A stretch of DNA of 64,000 bases from Klebsormidium nitens (lineage: Eukaryota; Streptophyta; Klebsormidiophyceae; Klebsormidiales; Klebsormidiaceae): positions 186,001 through 250,000 of the forward strand of contig DF236971.1 of assembly GCA_000708835.1 (NCBI GenBank). The letters run 5' to 3'. The notes under the pieces are model-generated. The model was given only the letters and a program-made list of their open reading frames with translations, had not been told where the DNA came from and made no database searches. The position numbers were made by a program, and so were the translations under genes. Each line of letters opens with the position of its first letter. The first letter of the stretch is position 1. Below are positions 50,598-62,875 of this stretch, piece by piece.

Positions 50598-53491
50598 TTA
50601 ATCACCACATTGATGCATCATGACATCAATGACGTCTCCGTCCTCGACACTGCACTCTAGCAGTGTTTCCCACGGATGTAAGCGACCGCCAAAGTATAAT
50701 GAGAAGCTGTCGGGCGCAAGCCCTGAATTCTTCGGTAGAGACAACCACGCGTCTCTTAGTTTCCGCACCCGGAGACTTGGACGACACTGCAAAAGAATTG
50801 TGAAGGCTAAGCACAACCTTGGCGGCTGATTTTCCAATCCAGTAACATGAAAGAACGTCCGCCTGCCAAGATCGCCAAAGATTTATCGAGATAACTGTTA
50901 GCATGCAAGGGGATTTTTCGTCGTGTCGTTGCCAATTTTGCAGAGCAGGTCTTCATCCACAAACAACTACAAAAGCATACCATCTAGTAATGGTCCCATG
51001 ATCGGGCATAACTATCCATCTGATTGCTGATCTCCTTACCAACAAGTCGGTGATACAAACTCGTCAGCGACAACGCATGCAACGTAGGAATGCCCATTAC
51101 AAAGTCGATGGGCAACCTGGCCACCGCATTCTGACAAACTCGGACACGTCACTTATCCAATCTCTCCATAAAGAGTGGTCCATGACAGTGTCATTCAAGG
51201 TTCTTACTGTGAAGACCGTTTTGCAACCACTCTGATCCTGGAGAGTCACGGTGATACGCCCCTCGTCCTTGCGTTCTTGGCTGGAAGGAGCGTTTTCCCG
51301 AGGATCCCCTGGTTCATGTACAGCACCAGAGATGTCCTGACAAAGAGGCAGTTGCAATCAGTGAAGGATCCCGAGTTGCTTGTGTTGAAGACAATGAAGC
51401 CTTCTCCCTTTTAACCTGAAGAAGAGAACTTGAATTCTTCTGGTTGAGGGCTTCAGAAAACTTGACGCATGTTTCATCCCCAACTTTGTGTCAACCTATT
51501 GAAAGAGAGCTCATGACAGGAATCGGAAGATCAGTCATGAAAACTGCATCTGGTTTGTGTAACCAAAGACCTTGCGCTGTGGACAGGTCACAAAATGTCA
51601 TGCTTTGAAGTGGCGGCTAAGGTTCGCTTACTCTTTGGATCCCTGCTTTGTTTACCGATGCGTGGCAGATGTCAAAATCAGCCATGTACTTTGCCACAGG
51701 CAGTAGCCTTTCTGTGGATCTGTATTTCCTGGCCACGGTAGGATTGGCATCAGCGATAGGTCCACGGTCAAAGACTGCCTGCAGCTGGGGTCTGCATTTG
51801 AAGGCAAGGGAGAAGCGTGCACGGCCCTCATCCTGTGCAACACGGTGGCGAGCAGCCTGAAGATGGCCTCCTGTGGCTTCAAAGAGAGCCTGGCCACTCA
51901 GGAGGATGACTTCATTATCCGCAAGCTTGGCGGGAACAAGCTTCCACTGGTTGTGGGAGAGGACCTGCAACGACAGCACGACAACGATGACCCTGAAGCT
52001 CTACTGGCGCAATGTTGATGATTGGAACGAAGCACAGTCACCACTTCATTGGTGCAATCAGCATCACTGTTCAGACCCTTCAAACTACAAGAAGAACATT
52101 GATTGGATTAAGGGGAGGTTGTGGGATGGGCGGCTCGCAAACCCGCTTGAGATGCTTGTCTTCCTTCTCTGCTGTTCAACAGACTGTTCTGGATAAATTG
52201 ACATGCACACAAGTGGGGTGCCATTACACCTGTTTCAGGTTGATCACATCTATCAAAGCTGCTAAAGAGATTTTACAAGCATGATCAGAAAGAGTGGGCG
52301 AGGTAGTCCCTGAGCAACGCAACTGGTGCAAGCAGCCTTTCAACATGTAGAATAAAATCAAAAAAATTCCAGGCAAAGAGAGGCGGGATTGAGTCATCCA
52401 ATCTTTGCAATGAATGGCTGGGCTCTCATGTGGGGCCAGCCATATGATGCAAAGCAGTGGAGGAGACAGAAGGAAGCTCCATCAATCCACTTACCTCCAA
52501 TCCTGGCTCGTCGGAGGCGATCATTGTGACCAGTCCCTTGTCAACATGTTCTGGACAAGCGCTCTGGATGGCCTTGCCTTTCCCCCTCTCGCTTGATCTC
52601 TCCTTGTAGTGAAAATAGGAAAGCACCGAGGCCGATGTAGTTCCGGGATGCAGGGGTTCATTGTCGAGGAGGGGATTGAACGAGCTTGTGTGTACCCGCA
52701 GACCCCAGGCCAGAGCAGCCAATATTAACGAGAAGCGTTGCTCAGCGTCGCGAAGTTCTCAACCAAGATTGGTTCATGAGGTCTGGACATGGGGGGCAAA
52801 CATGATAAGCCAAATGTCCTCAGACGCTTGATAAGCAACACGCCCATCATATCAGTGCGATGCTCGAGTCACTACAGGGCAAACAAGATGGACTAGGAGC
52901 TATCGCCTTGTTAGAGTACATGTCATGATGTGACTAGAATGTGCAAGGAAGTCAGGTGATTTTTCGTCTGGAAGACAATGAAGGATATTTCTTCAACAGC
53001 AGCTTCAAGAAGCAGCAGCTTCGAACATGTTGGCTATCTGCAGATTGTTTCGCAATCTGCTGATCAGGGTGAAAGGGTGTGCAGCAAGAAGGCGACGCAC
53101 CCAATTGGTCGGTGCTGCGTAATGAATTTTGTTTAAGCCTGTACAAAGACAGCGAGAGGGCCTACCTGTCTCCGAGTATGGCATTGTATAACTCCTTGTC
53201 AGGCAATAAATGGTAGCCGCCTTCTGTCTCAGAAGCAGGTTCTCTAGGCCGCTTCAAACCCTGGCTCCATTCCTTTCCAAATCTTGAAGTAGCTTACGCT
53301 AGACCATCTTTCAAAATGCTCGCCTCTGCTTCATCCAACTGTATGATGCAAACATGGTCAGTCCTAAGGGCTTGCATCAGATCATCCCCAGCACTTTCGT
53401 AAGCTTCATCAGCTACTCCAACAGTGCGTTTCAAGTGGCTCAGCTGGACCCTCGCAATGCCGCTTTCAAGGCTTCTGGCTGCCATGTTCAT
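50598..53491 (-). CDS. 2-oxoglutarate/Fe(II) oxygenase fused to a C-terminal SUMO-like domain
   Basis: Best model, 413 aa: exons 53298-53491, 53166-53243, 52935-52990 (tentative), 52495-52757, 51632-51964, 51208-51336 and 50598-50786. The oxygenase part has the iron ligands H180 and D182 (CPEHVDKGLVTMI), distal H237 (AARHRVAQ) and the 2-oxoglutarate RxS motif R247/S249 (RARFSLAF), with GLEVLSHNQWKLVP before the core strand. These are the double-stranded beta-helix residues of plant 2OGD enzymes. Residues about 338-413 form a ubiquitin-like fold: RITVTLQDQSG, LRKLRDAWL-type helix, FGGRLHPWET and EDGDVIDVMMHQCGD, closest to Rad60/SUMO-like domains. The end lacks the GG needed for conjugation. 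Substrate unknown. The first intron (53244-53297, 54 nt) removes an in-frame TAA. The third exon has weak splice sites; the other junctions from exon 4 onward are phase-consistent and continuous in sequence. Confidence 0.78.
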
Positions 53492-54391
53492 GCAGCAGGT
53501 GTCCTCCTGACCACAGTTTCCGGTACTTGGCAACCAAAGCTAGAGAGGAGGCCTCAAGCTTCAAAAGCTTCAATGCTGTCTTCGCAGCCAATGCCTCCCG
53601 CCCCCTTCCCCGCAGAGAGACAGCAAATCTGCAGCCTCAGGTTGGGTCTCAGAGCTGGCAACTAGAGCTTGGCGCGCGGATGGCCTGATGGAGTTGCTCG
53701 AAATGTAATATGTTTTGAGCCGCCGATCTTCACCAGATACGACTCTCGACGGCTCAGATATGCATACCTTTGTCGCGGCACTGGTCATAAGCACAGTTCG
53801 ATTTCAAACAGCAGCTCTGAGCTCAGCCACTTCTCCGGAGTCCAAATTCTTGGCTGCAAAGATCTGAAACTTCAAAGGTGAGGCTGCTACATAGGGAAGC
53901 CGCAGTGCCAGCAGCCTGCTCTACCGTAGGTAAATTTCAAAAACGGGGGACTGGTAGACCAGGATTGCAGATTGCAATCTCTGCGAAGCAGCTCCTGAAG
54001 CCTCTGAGTGTGGGTTGATACCTATGTGAGTTGGTTGTCAGCTACTGTGAGCACTTCGCGTCGGGGGGGCTTGCAAGCAGGCGGCTTTGAAGTTGGGTAG
54101 GGCCAACGTGCCGCTGCGTTTCTCGGCCCACATTTGTTGAGCCTTCAAACTTGTCTGGAGAGCATGTAGGATGCCTGCAGGGGAGACAGTGCAGGCCTTG
54201 CAAAAGTTGCATGCTTATTGCCTCATGTGAGACATGCATTGAGTATAGGGGGAGCCCTTTGAAGCTGGAAAGAATCGATTCTATTCTGAGCTTTTATCAG
54301 CAGCAAGGACTAGCTGCCAAAAACAGCCTGTAGCAATGTTTCAAGGAGGGCAGGGGCTCTTCGCTTGATGTGACATCAGGAGACTGCGGCT
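53492..54391. promoter_or_regulatory. Divergent intergenic region, possible shared promoter
   Basis: 900 bases lie between the start codons of the oxygenase gene (-) and the next gene (+). No gene or clear core promoter motif is seen. Confidence 0.35.
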
Positions 54392-57391
54392 ATGGATGAC
54401 TCTGAGACGTACTTCTATGAAGAGGACTTTGACGATGCTGGCTTGCTCTCAGCTGTGCATGAGGCAGAAGCGTCCAAGCGGCAGAAGATGAATGCAAGCG
54501 AATGTGATCTAGGCAGCAACGTCATCCATGTAAAGCTCCCTGAAGTGCTCACTGGGTGGGCTCAACAGACGGGCATGCCAGCGCGTCCCACCATAAGAGA
54601 GCTTCCGCAGACACCAGCTTCGGGGAGGAGCCACAGCAACATGAATGGGGGAGGGGGATCTGGGAGACCCCGATCAGAGGGTCGAATGGTGCCCCCCACT
54701 GCAACAGCATCTGATCCCAGTGCCACCTTGAGCCTTGTTCCTATATTGGCTCCACAGCGGGAGCACAGAGTTGAGGTCGAGCACACTGCTCAGCGGGGCA
54801 ATGTGCAGCATGGCCAGAGCTACGGACAGAACAGTAGACCCCCTGACAGTCAGCGAGCAGGACAGCAGCAGAACGCGTCGCACCTAGTTCCTGACAACCA
54901 GCTTATGTACCCTCTGGTGTTGCCAAGTGCCACCCCCCCTCCTCCAGCATCGCCACAGCCACCTTCCTGGCAAGCTAGTGGTGCAACAGACAATTCCTAC
55001 TTTGTAACACACCCCCCCGCTACCTCCAGGCCCTCCACCTCCTATCAGCAACCACATACCCCTCAGCCAGGGAATCAACGGCTGCCCTTGCAGCAGGTTT
55101 CCGAGAATCGGCAAGTTCCCGGCGCGCTCGCTCTTGTAGATAGGAAAGAAGCCAGGCCTCAAGTCGTTGCAGCTGGAGGGCAGGAGAACGTGCCTGCTGC
55201 GCCGCCGGCAAAGAAGAAGGAACTGTGGTTGGACTGCCCCCGCGCCTCTGTCTTCAGGTCCTTCCAGGATGAGGCCATGCAGGTGAGGAACTTTTGCTGC
55301 AGTGACCTTCAAGAAGTGTTTTCTGACCAACTGCTTGGGGCAACTTAAATTGAGACAAGTGTTCCCTAGTGCTGGTCACACCACTGCAAGTGCTATGGGC
55401 CTTAAGGTCCTCTTAGGGGGCACAGCCTACACGTAACGTGCGACAAGTGCCTCGCTTCGTTCTCAAAGTGTCTTCTTTGAGTGGTACATAGGAGCTGAAA
55501 ATCACATGCTGTCACAGCGTCCAACAAGCTGCGGCTGATCGTCAACGAATCTGCGGTGTTCCGTCGGTGGCGCATGCAGGTTTCACTACTCAAGTGTCCA
55601 AGTGTCCTGCATATATTTTGAGGTGGTAGAGTTCCCAATCAGAAGGTCGTAGCCAGTACGCTTTCACAACCCACACGAACGCTCAGGGATTGATTCAAAT
55701 ATGCTTGCAGATACTAGATCCATGCGACTACCAGATGCTGCAAGGGAAGAGGATGATAAAGAAGACAGGTGGGCAAGCATCTCGTCGACAGTCTCTCTCC
55801 AAATTCAACAAAAGATGCTCAAAGGTACTATGCCTCGTCAAGGACGATCACGAAACTACCTAGCAGCGAGCGTTGCAGTGTCTTGCTAACAATCTCAAGC
55901 ATTTGATCTCAGCAGCTGTTGATACTCCCAGACGAACAATATTATGATAAAGCTACTGCGCTGCTGTGTGCCGTTACTCATATCAGACGTTGACAGCCAC
56001 ATGTTTGGCGCCTTTTCGTCTACGGTTAGGCTTTGCAGGGAATCGGAGAAGCAAACATGTCCGTTTCCGCAGAACACCTCTTTCCAAGTAGATTACCTAG
56101 TTGCTGTTCCTCATATGTATCCGCCGGCTCTTCGCTGCTCGGCCTCTTCATTCCTCCCTCATCCCCAATGATGTTTCCGACATGAATCTGCGTTAGTTTC
56201 TGCTCCCTAATCCTTTTCCCCAAGGTGCTTTTGCTTCTGGAACCTACCGGAACTGCACCGTTTACATGACTTTGCAGGGTGGCGGAAGCTGGGCATGTTC
56301 TTCGGCGTCAACTACGAGATCAAGGACTTCCGGGACGAGACGGACCAGAACGGGGACATTGTGCGGTCCAGATTCTGGGTGAAAGCAATCATGCCGTGAG
56401 TCTCTTGCCTTCCTCGTAATCCGTTGTCAATGTGGATAAGAAAATGTGCGTTATACGTTTCAAGACAGGAGCTTAAGAAGGATTGGGGCTCGGGCTTTGG
56501 GTTCGCCTGTCATTCTCAAGGTCAGGTTTGTGGTCAAGAGTGTCAGCTCATGGCCGCTAGGAGGGATGAAGCATTAAGGATCTTATAAGTCTGGAGATTG
56601 ATCAGTAGCTCCGGCTGGCCTGTCGCTGCCACAGTAAACTGCAAACGCTCGGACAACTGCATTCAGCTTTGACACAGGTCATGCGAGGTGGTCTTTCGAT
56701 TGAGCGAACGGGGGACGTCCATCTAACATATTAGTTCCTAGAAACCGCTCTGTGCTCGAGAAGCATGTTGGGATTCTTGTTCCCCTAACCGAGAAGGCAG
56801 CCAGTCCAAGTGCACGCCTGAGATTCTATCTCTAGAAACCGTAGCTTTGACCGACTCTTACCCCCCGCCAAACCCACCGCTCTGCAGAAACGGGCGGTAC
56901 TGTGAGGCCACAGGCTCCTGCGACGCCAACGAGAAGCGCTTCTCGAAGCCGAACAACGACATCCCGGCAACTGCAGAGACGCGGGCCAAAACACGAGCAG
57001 TTCAGGTGGGCCTTGAGCCTTTGCCATAGCTCTAGTGATAGATCCGGTGTTGTTCCATACATACAAGCGACGACTCATGCTTGAAACATCCGCATATCTT
57101 CTGCAGCCACATAATTGTCAACGGGCAGGCTAACTTTGGTTAGAACTATCCAAGCCTTTGCTGGTGTGGCCTCGAGTAGCAAATGCACCCGCGTCTGACT
57201 TTGACAGATAGCAGGGTTATACAAGAGACGGAGCTTGGTGTCGGTCAGTGCGGTCAGCCCCTGATTTCGCCAAAAACCCCTAAGCTGTGCGGCAGTCGAG
57301 AAAACAATTCGTGCTCAAGGCATAGAGAGTTGAAACTTTGTGCTTCCTGCAGGATCTCCTTGGCATAGGCGAATGGAAGAGCCATCAATGA
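54392..57391 (+). CDS. Plant protein with disordered N-terminus and an unnamed conserved C-terminal domain
   Basis: Exons 54392-55282, 55711-55768, 56278-56395, 56888-57005 and 57353-57391 join in phase to 407 aa. Residues 1-280 are acidic at the start (MDDSETYFYEEDFDDAG) and then rich in Pro, Gln and Ser, likely disordered. From about 285 comes a compact conserved domain: LDCPRASVFRSFQDEAMQ, DYQMLQGKRMIKKTGWRKLG, FFGVNYEIKDFRDE, NGDIVRSRFWVKAIMPNGRY, GSCDANEKRFSKPNNDIPAT and AETRAKTRAVQDLLGIGEW. I know this block from plant proteins of unclear function. The final TA.TRA..RA..DLLGIG helix resembles the end of Rad52/Erf-type annealing proteins, which hints at nucleic-acid binding, but this is inference from a short motif. 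Short exon 2 is supported by phase and by the continuity KKTG/WRKLG. Confidence 0.78.
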
Positions 57392-58610
57392 GCTTCAGAT
57401 GTCAAGATGTCGCATTGACAGTCAGATACCCGTCAAACGCACTGTAAATCCTGGCCAGTGTTGCGAGTCTCACGAAAGCTACAAATTGAGCTTTAGGGGC
57501 GTTGGGCTCGCTGCCAATAAGGTGGCACTTTGCAATGTTCAGGTGAGCTTTACTATGTCACATGTACATTCGGGTTCCATACGATTTTGCGCTCTCTCCG
57601 GGGTTTGAAGATTGAAGCCCGGTGCTATACTGAGCCTGACTCTCGTCAAAAAGTGCAAATTCGCGGATCATGTGAAGCCCCTGAAAATGGGCAATTGAAT
57701 GAGCAGATTCAAGCGAAAATAACGTCGCCTCCTTGTTGCCATGAAGGAACAGCCAAGTTTTATTCGCTGAGCATGGAAGTCTATGCCAAAGCAAAATCGA
57801 TGCGCTCCAAACTGATGAGCTAGCTCCGCGGGCGGAACATTTCCCCTCCATCGTACTTCTTGACACGTTGCTATTATAGCGAGAATTGTGGTGCCCACAT
57901 GGCAGCAAGTGAGCAGACAATTGATGGGGTCTTCCTGATCGTATATGATGATGTCGATCGTAGCCAGCGCGGCGCGTTGCCATATCATCATGGCATGGCA
58001 TCCGATCCCTACGTGTATTGATTGCATGGGCGAGTCATCTGAGCGAATTGCCTCGTCACCATCTGGCATGCATCAAAATTCACACATCAGCGTAAACCTC
58101 TTCATGTTCTGGTTGTGCATGAAGCTTTGGGCGCGCGGCCACGGGCGCATCATTGAAGAGTCCGAGCACGGGGCCCCGGCCCGGGCCGCACGGTCTGGGA
58201 GTCAAAACTCTAATATTCTCCAACAATGAAGCAGAATTACCAACAGTACGCGTCTGGTTTCGAGTTCCTCACGTTCCTGCTAAGGAGGCAACTACGAACG
58301 GATAGAGCTTTTAATCTGGCCACACTAACAATTAGTGAAAGCAGAGGGATTATGTCCGTTTTCGTCAGATCACTTCGCCGTCGAACGGAGGAGTGTCGAT
58401 CAGAAAGGAAACGTCAGGCTTGTGCACTCATGACGAAAATTGGACAAAACTTCGACTCTTGGTGTGCACTCTCTCACTTGAAAAGGTTCCATCCAGTCAG
58501 AGTGGACATTGAAGCTGCTTCGCTGCCGGTCTTCTCCCACTTTGCCCGCGCAAACAAACACAAAAGCAAGAGCTAGCACGGAGAGTGAAAACGGGCTCTC
58601 GCTTGCGCAC
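57392..58610. other. Intergenic region with one arm of a segmental duplication
   Basis: No gene is recognised. From about 58226 the sequence is homologous to 62500-62875 (for example ctgctaaggag, agagctttt, gtcgtcgaacggag), marking the downstream flank of duplicated MYND fragments. Confidence 0.45.
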
Positions 58611-58790
58611 CTTCCTGCAAACGCCGCACCGCTCATGGAGCTTCTTCCCTTCCCGGGCTTTCTCCCCACAGTGGTTGCACACCATGGTCGCCGTGGCATC
58701 GCCCTCCCAGGTGCTTTCCCCGGGTGCTTCCCGCGTGCTTCCCCCGGACGCCCCACTGAGACTCGTTGCGTGCGCCGAAAATCGGGCCAG
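58611..58790 (-). pseudogene. MYND zinc-finger exon, frameshifted copy
   Basis: On the minus strand an exon-like block runs from acceptor gtccgcag to donor gtgcgc. It encodes VCNHCGEKAREGKKLHERCGVCRKV, the first half of a MYND finger (CxxC..CxxC). Compared with the sister copy at 62876-63048 the part before the finger has a 4-base net insertion (tctcagtggggcgtcc against tctggagcgtcc), which breaks the frame upstream. No second half of the finger is found downstream. It may be a pseudogene or an exon with a different start (an ATG precedes VCNHC). Confidence 0.6.
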
Positions 58791-58965
58791 CTGCGGACGT
58801 CCAAAAGAAAGGCAATCAAAGATTCGGAACCGGTTGTACGTCGTCTTTAGGACTGGCTTATCTTCCGGCAAGTTTCCGTGTGCGGCGACTCTTCACGCTC
58901 CGGACTCGTTGCGTCCGCCAGAAACCGCGTCAGTTGCGGATGCCGAGGAGGAGTGGAGATCAGAC
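58755..58965 (-). repeat. Repeated acceptor/exon-start unit upstream of the MYND fragment
   Basis: 'gactcgttgcgtgcgccgaaaa', 'ccagctgcggacg' occurs at 58760-58805 and again, altered, at 58902-58945 (cgttgcgtccgccagaaaccg). On the minus strand each gives a ccgcag-like acceptor before an exon-like start. Confidence 0.7.
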
Positions 58966-59656
58966 AAATTGCAGAGTTGCATGTTTCTAAGACTGGCTTA
59001 CTGCCCCCGCGTGCTATCTTCGGACGCTCCGGACCACAGGCTCATCAGCTTGATGGCAGTGGATGGGTTCCAGCCTTGTCGTTCTGCATATTCGAAGATG
59101 TATGCACGCGCGTGCTCTGACGATCCAGAGTCCACTAGTACAGCGCGGAGATTTTCGTGCCAAGCAGCGACAAAGGCTGCAATGCTTGCCTGGTTTGCGA
59201 AGATTTGCGAATCGAAGGCGCCTGTGGAGCGCCTGCAAAGGGCCCTCTCCTGGCTTGCGCGCTAAAATTTGCATGCAGCTTTAGGCAAAGAAGCACAGCG
59301 CCCGCGCGCCCCGCAGAGCGCAAAGTCCTACATGAGACTCCTTGAGACCAGGCAGTACCGTTTTGCAGCTGTGGAACTGCAATTCTTAGGTCAGCGCTGA
59401 TAAGCACCCACTGCTGATTCTTTTCAGAGCATTCATATTTGAGCGCATGCAACGAATCAGACCTACAACATCATCAAGAAGAAGACTTGGCGCGATTGTC
59501 AGAAAAGGCCAATAATAATCTCTTGATCGTCTCTGCCACCAGAGATTACGGTATAAGCTGATAAAGGAAGCCTCAGGGAGTTTCAATCGTGCTGCAAGCT
59601 CCATTACATGCGTGGGAAGAGCGCCACAAGCGCACTGCCCCGCGCGCAAGTGAAAT
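58966..59656. other. Upstream region of the MYND gene
   Basis: It should hold the promoter and 5' UTR of the gene that starts at 59657. No separate gene is recognised. Confidence 0.35.
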
Positions 59657-61392
59657 ATGGAAGAGGATCTCGACAAGACCGTGGAAAGGTTTGCTAAGAT
59701 GCTGCTTGAAACAGAAATTCCTCAAGATGTTTGGAGCGTTTGCCTCCTGCTGGAAGACGTCTCCCTTACACGTCCTGAAGGCCGGGAGGTTTCCGCAAGG
59801 ACTGTCCAGGAGCTCGCAGCCTACCAAGGGGGATTCGTTTTACAAACGATCTTAACCAGAGTCCTCATGGAAGTGCATTTGGAGCGTGATATGACCGAAG
59901 AGTACGTCAAAAAAGTACTGGGAGTATACGACATGAGCTACCAGGCCCTAGGAACTCTGACCGGAAGCAAGGTAGTGGTAGAACGCTGCTTGAACGTCCT
60001 CGCGAAAGAGGAACGGCAGATGGCGCGAATCATTTACAAGAGGCTGCTTGAAAATGCTCTGAAAGTGGCCCGCAGTTTCAAGGACGGAGTCGAAGAACAT
60101 GGACCGTTAATCAAGCCGCTGGTTGTGGGACCTCTGGAGTGCTTGGCCAACTTTGTGAGAGGATCCAGGATCTTCCGGGCCGGCATGCGAGACATCCTTG
60201 AAGAAACTACCATCTCAGATTCCCTGGGGTTCTTTCTATCTGCTGACTTCGTTGAAAAGGTGATTCAAGAGGATGCAACCCTGATCCAGCACTTCCTGAC
60301 CAGTCTAGCATCTTCGCTTGCGTTCTATCCTGACAGCCAACTGTGGGCTATCGACAAGGGGCTTCTCGAGATGCTAGCAGCAATCTTTGAAAGCTCCCCG
60401 TTGCAGCAGCTTTGGCAGGGTGCGAGAAGTAGCGACTTTCCCGTTGCGAGGTGTACTGCAATCCTACTCCTCTTGCTGGAAACAGAGGTAACGACGGAAG
60501 AGCTGCGCGCGCACAACGCGCTGACGACCTTCAGGCCCTATAAGTGGAAGATGGAGTTAGCGTACCCAGGTCTGGAAGCTTGGAGCTACTTCGAAACACG
60601 CTTGGAAGGTCGACCGAGAGGAGAGGACTGCAAGGTGAAAGCCGAGATCAAAGGAGGGACATGTGCTGGAGTCGTATGCTCATGGAAGCGGTGCACCGCA
60701 GGCCGCGAGCCTTCCTCGGGAAAGAAGTTTGGAAAATGCGGAGGCTGTCGAGTGGCTCGCTATTGCAGGTGAGATCCACCGCAAACTCATTGCAGGCAAC
60801 GCGTGCCCGTTCTCGATTGATGCAACACACAGTCTGCCACCTCAAGAAATCTGCACGCTTCTTGACGCCTTGGAATGATAAATCACCAAAAGAGGATAAG
60901 GCCACAGGAGATTGGCGCGGCCTGAAAGGATGGGCCTTCATCCTGAGACCGCCAGATTACGTACCCCTCAACTTGGCTTGATTGATGTACGAGTCGTTCT
61001 GATCTTTGCTTCGCTCTTTGAAGTAAGGGGTTTTCACTGACCAGCACAACGGCCTTCAGGAAGCGTTTAACGCCCTAATAAGAACGCTCGAATGAACCTC
61101 AGAGCCAGTCGCCTCCAATTCATTTATCTTCCATTATGAAGTTCATCAGATACTCGTAGGAAGTCTGACTTATTTTCTTTCTACTATTCTGATTCATTGA
61201 TTCATAGTAGCACGAGCTCTAGTGAATCAACACGAAAAAATAGAGGTCTGGGTTTGTAATAATAACTGACAAGTTGCAATTGCATCTGTTATGTGTTGCA
61301 GCAAGGAGCATCAGAAATTGCACTGGTCAAGCCACAAAATCCACTGCCGGGCCGGACGAGCGACAAGTTCGAGTTTGTTGCTGAGGGTATAG
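59657..61392 (+). CDS. MYND-type zinc-finger protein
   Basis: Two exons, 59657-60768 and 61302-61392, join in phase to 400 aa. Residues 1-335 are a helical, Leu-rich region of ARM-like character (for example LAKEERQMARIIYKRLLENA and FLTSLASSLAFYPDSQLW) with no named domain that I recognise. The C-terminus is a MYND finger split by the intron: CSWKRC, FGKCGGCRVARYCRSKEH, QKLHWSSHKIHC. MYND fingers bind proline-rich partners; the spacing is canonical except that His replaces a Cys in KEHQ. Proteins with this long helical body and a terminal MYND are often multicopy in green algae; its exact role is unknown. It lies between two minus-strand MYND fragments. Confidence 0.85.
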
Positions 61393-62875
61393 AAGGTGCG
61401 GATCTGAACGAGAAGCTCGCCGGTTGATGCACTTCCTTTACCATCAGCACGTCCAGGCCGTCTGAACGCTTCTTCAAAAGATCGAGTCTTTTGCAAGATT
61501 CGCTATTACGATCTCAACAGATCAAGTGACGGATCCATGAAGTAGACACAAATTTCGGTCGGACTGAACATTGTCTGCTTGAGGACCATGTCAAAATGGT
61601 CGTAGAGGCCACGTGGTTTTGGGCTGCCTTCATATTGGAGAATGCAATGAAACGAGTGGAGCCTCAAGTATGTGGTAGCTCGCACAAAAATATCTGATGG
61701 ATCGACCCCTCAATTTCATGAACATTGCATGAATCCTCCAATCCAAAAGCGAGTTACCGGCGGCGTGTTCAATGAGTGCCTAAATATCTGAGGGTAGCTG
61801 CATACAAGACTCAAATTGGGTCGGAGGCTGAAGTTGAACGTGCAACTGCACACCACTATTGATTCAAATGATCGCCACGCCTGAAGCAAGTTGTAGCTAG
61901 ATTGGAAAGGCTTTCATGCAACGAGGCACATGGTACGTGATGTGTTGCCAGACTACATACGCAAGTTGACCGATTGGCACGCCCGTGTACATCCCGCTAA
62001 CTTACAAAACTATATAACTGCTTCATCATCGGGCATATACGACATACTAAGCTAGCCGGGCATGCATAAGGGGCCGGAATCATCCAATCATGATATCATA
62101 TGTTTGTACTTAGGTTATCCTGTTTGGTCATTTATGTTCCACATTTGCAAGGGGTTACACTTCTTCAGGTCCCTGCTACTTCTGACACTTCTACGCATTC
62201 CCTAGGCTCCATCCGAATGACACTTAATTGCGGAATCATGCTATCTACTTTTGAGTCGAGCGAGTTCACTAGGGCTGGTTCACAATCTGATTATCAAACC
62301 TAGGACGTTTGTCCCTTGCAAGCTTCCCTGTGCCCCTTCCGCCACGCAGCCGACTGGCATTCCCGTCCACAATATTTAGCCTGCGCAACAAACCATCTTT
62401 GATTAGACCACTTCCCCTCTTCCCCAAATCTCCGTTCTTCGGTAGATAGTATGGATCGGTCCGTTTTCATTCATCGCTCGTGAAGGGCCAATCCAACAAC
62501 CAAGCAGGTTATCAGCAGCACGCATCTGGATGCTAAGTTCCTCAATCTTCTGCTAAGGAGACAACTCGCGAACGGCTAGAGCTTTTTACCTGGCCCAAAT
62601 AACCAAAGCAGACGGGTTGTACCGTTTTCGTCGGATCTTTTTGTCGTCGAACGGAGTAACAACCAGAGAGTCTGACTTCCGATTGCTGCACCAGTGACGA
62701 ATAGAATCTACGAACCGAGCACGTCACATCCTCCTCCGAATAACGCGTTTTATTCGGATAAGACCAGTGGACACCGACCCTGCTTCAAAGCCACTCTGCC
62801 CCCATCTTGCCCGCACGAACAAACACGAAAGCAAGAGCTAGCACGGACAGAGAAAACGCGCTTTCGCTTGCGCAC
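61393..62875. other. Intergenic region with the second arm of a segmental duplication
   Basis: No gene is recognised up to about 62500, where sequence homologous to 58226-58610 begins and runs into the second MYND fragment. Confidence 0.45.

Noticed and set aside
53283-53297. A 15-nt GT..AG intron in the oxygenase gene
   Set aside because: It would remove the in-frame TAA and keep the frame, but 15 nt is far below intron sizes known in plants. A 54-nt intron ending in cctag gives an equally good reading frame.
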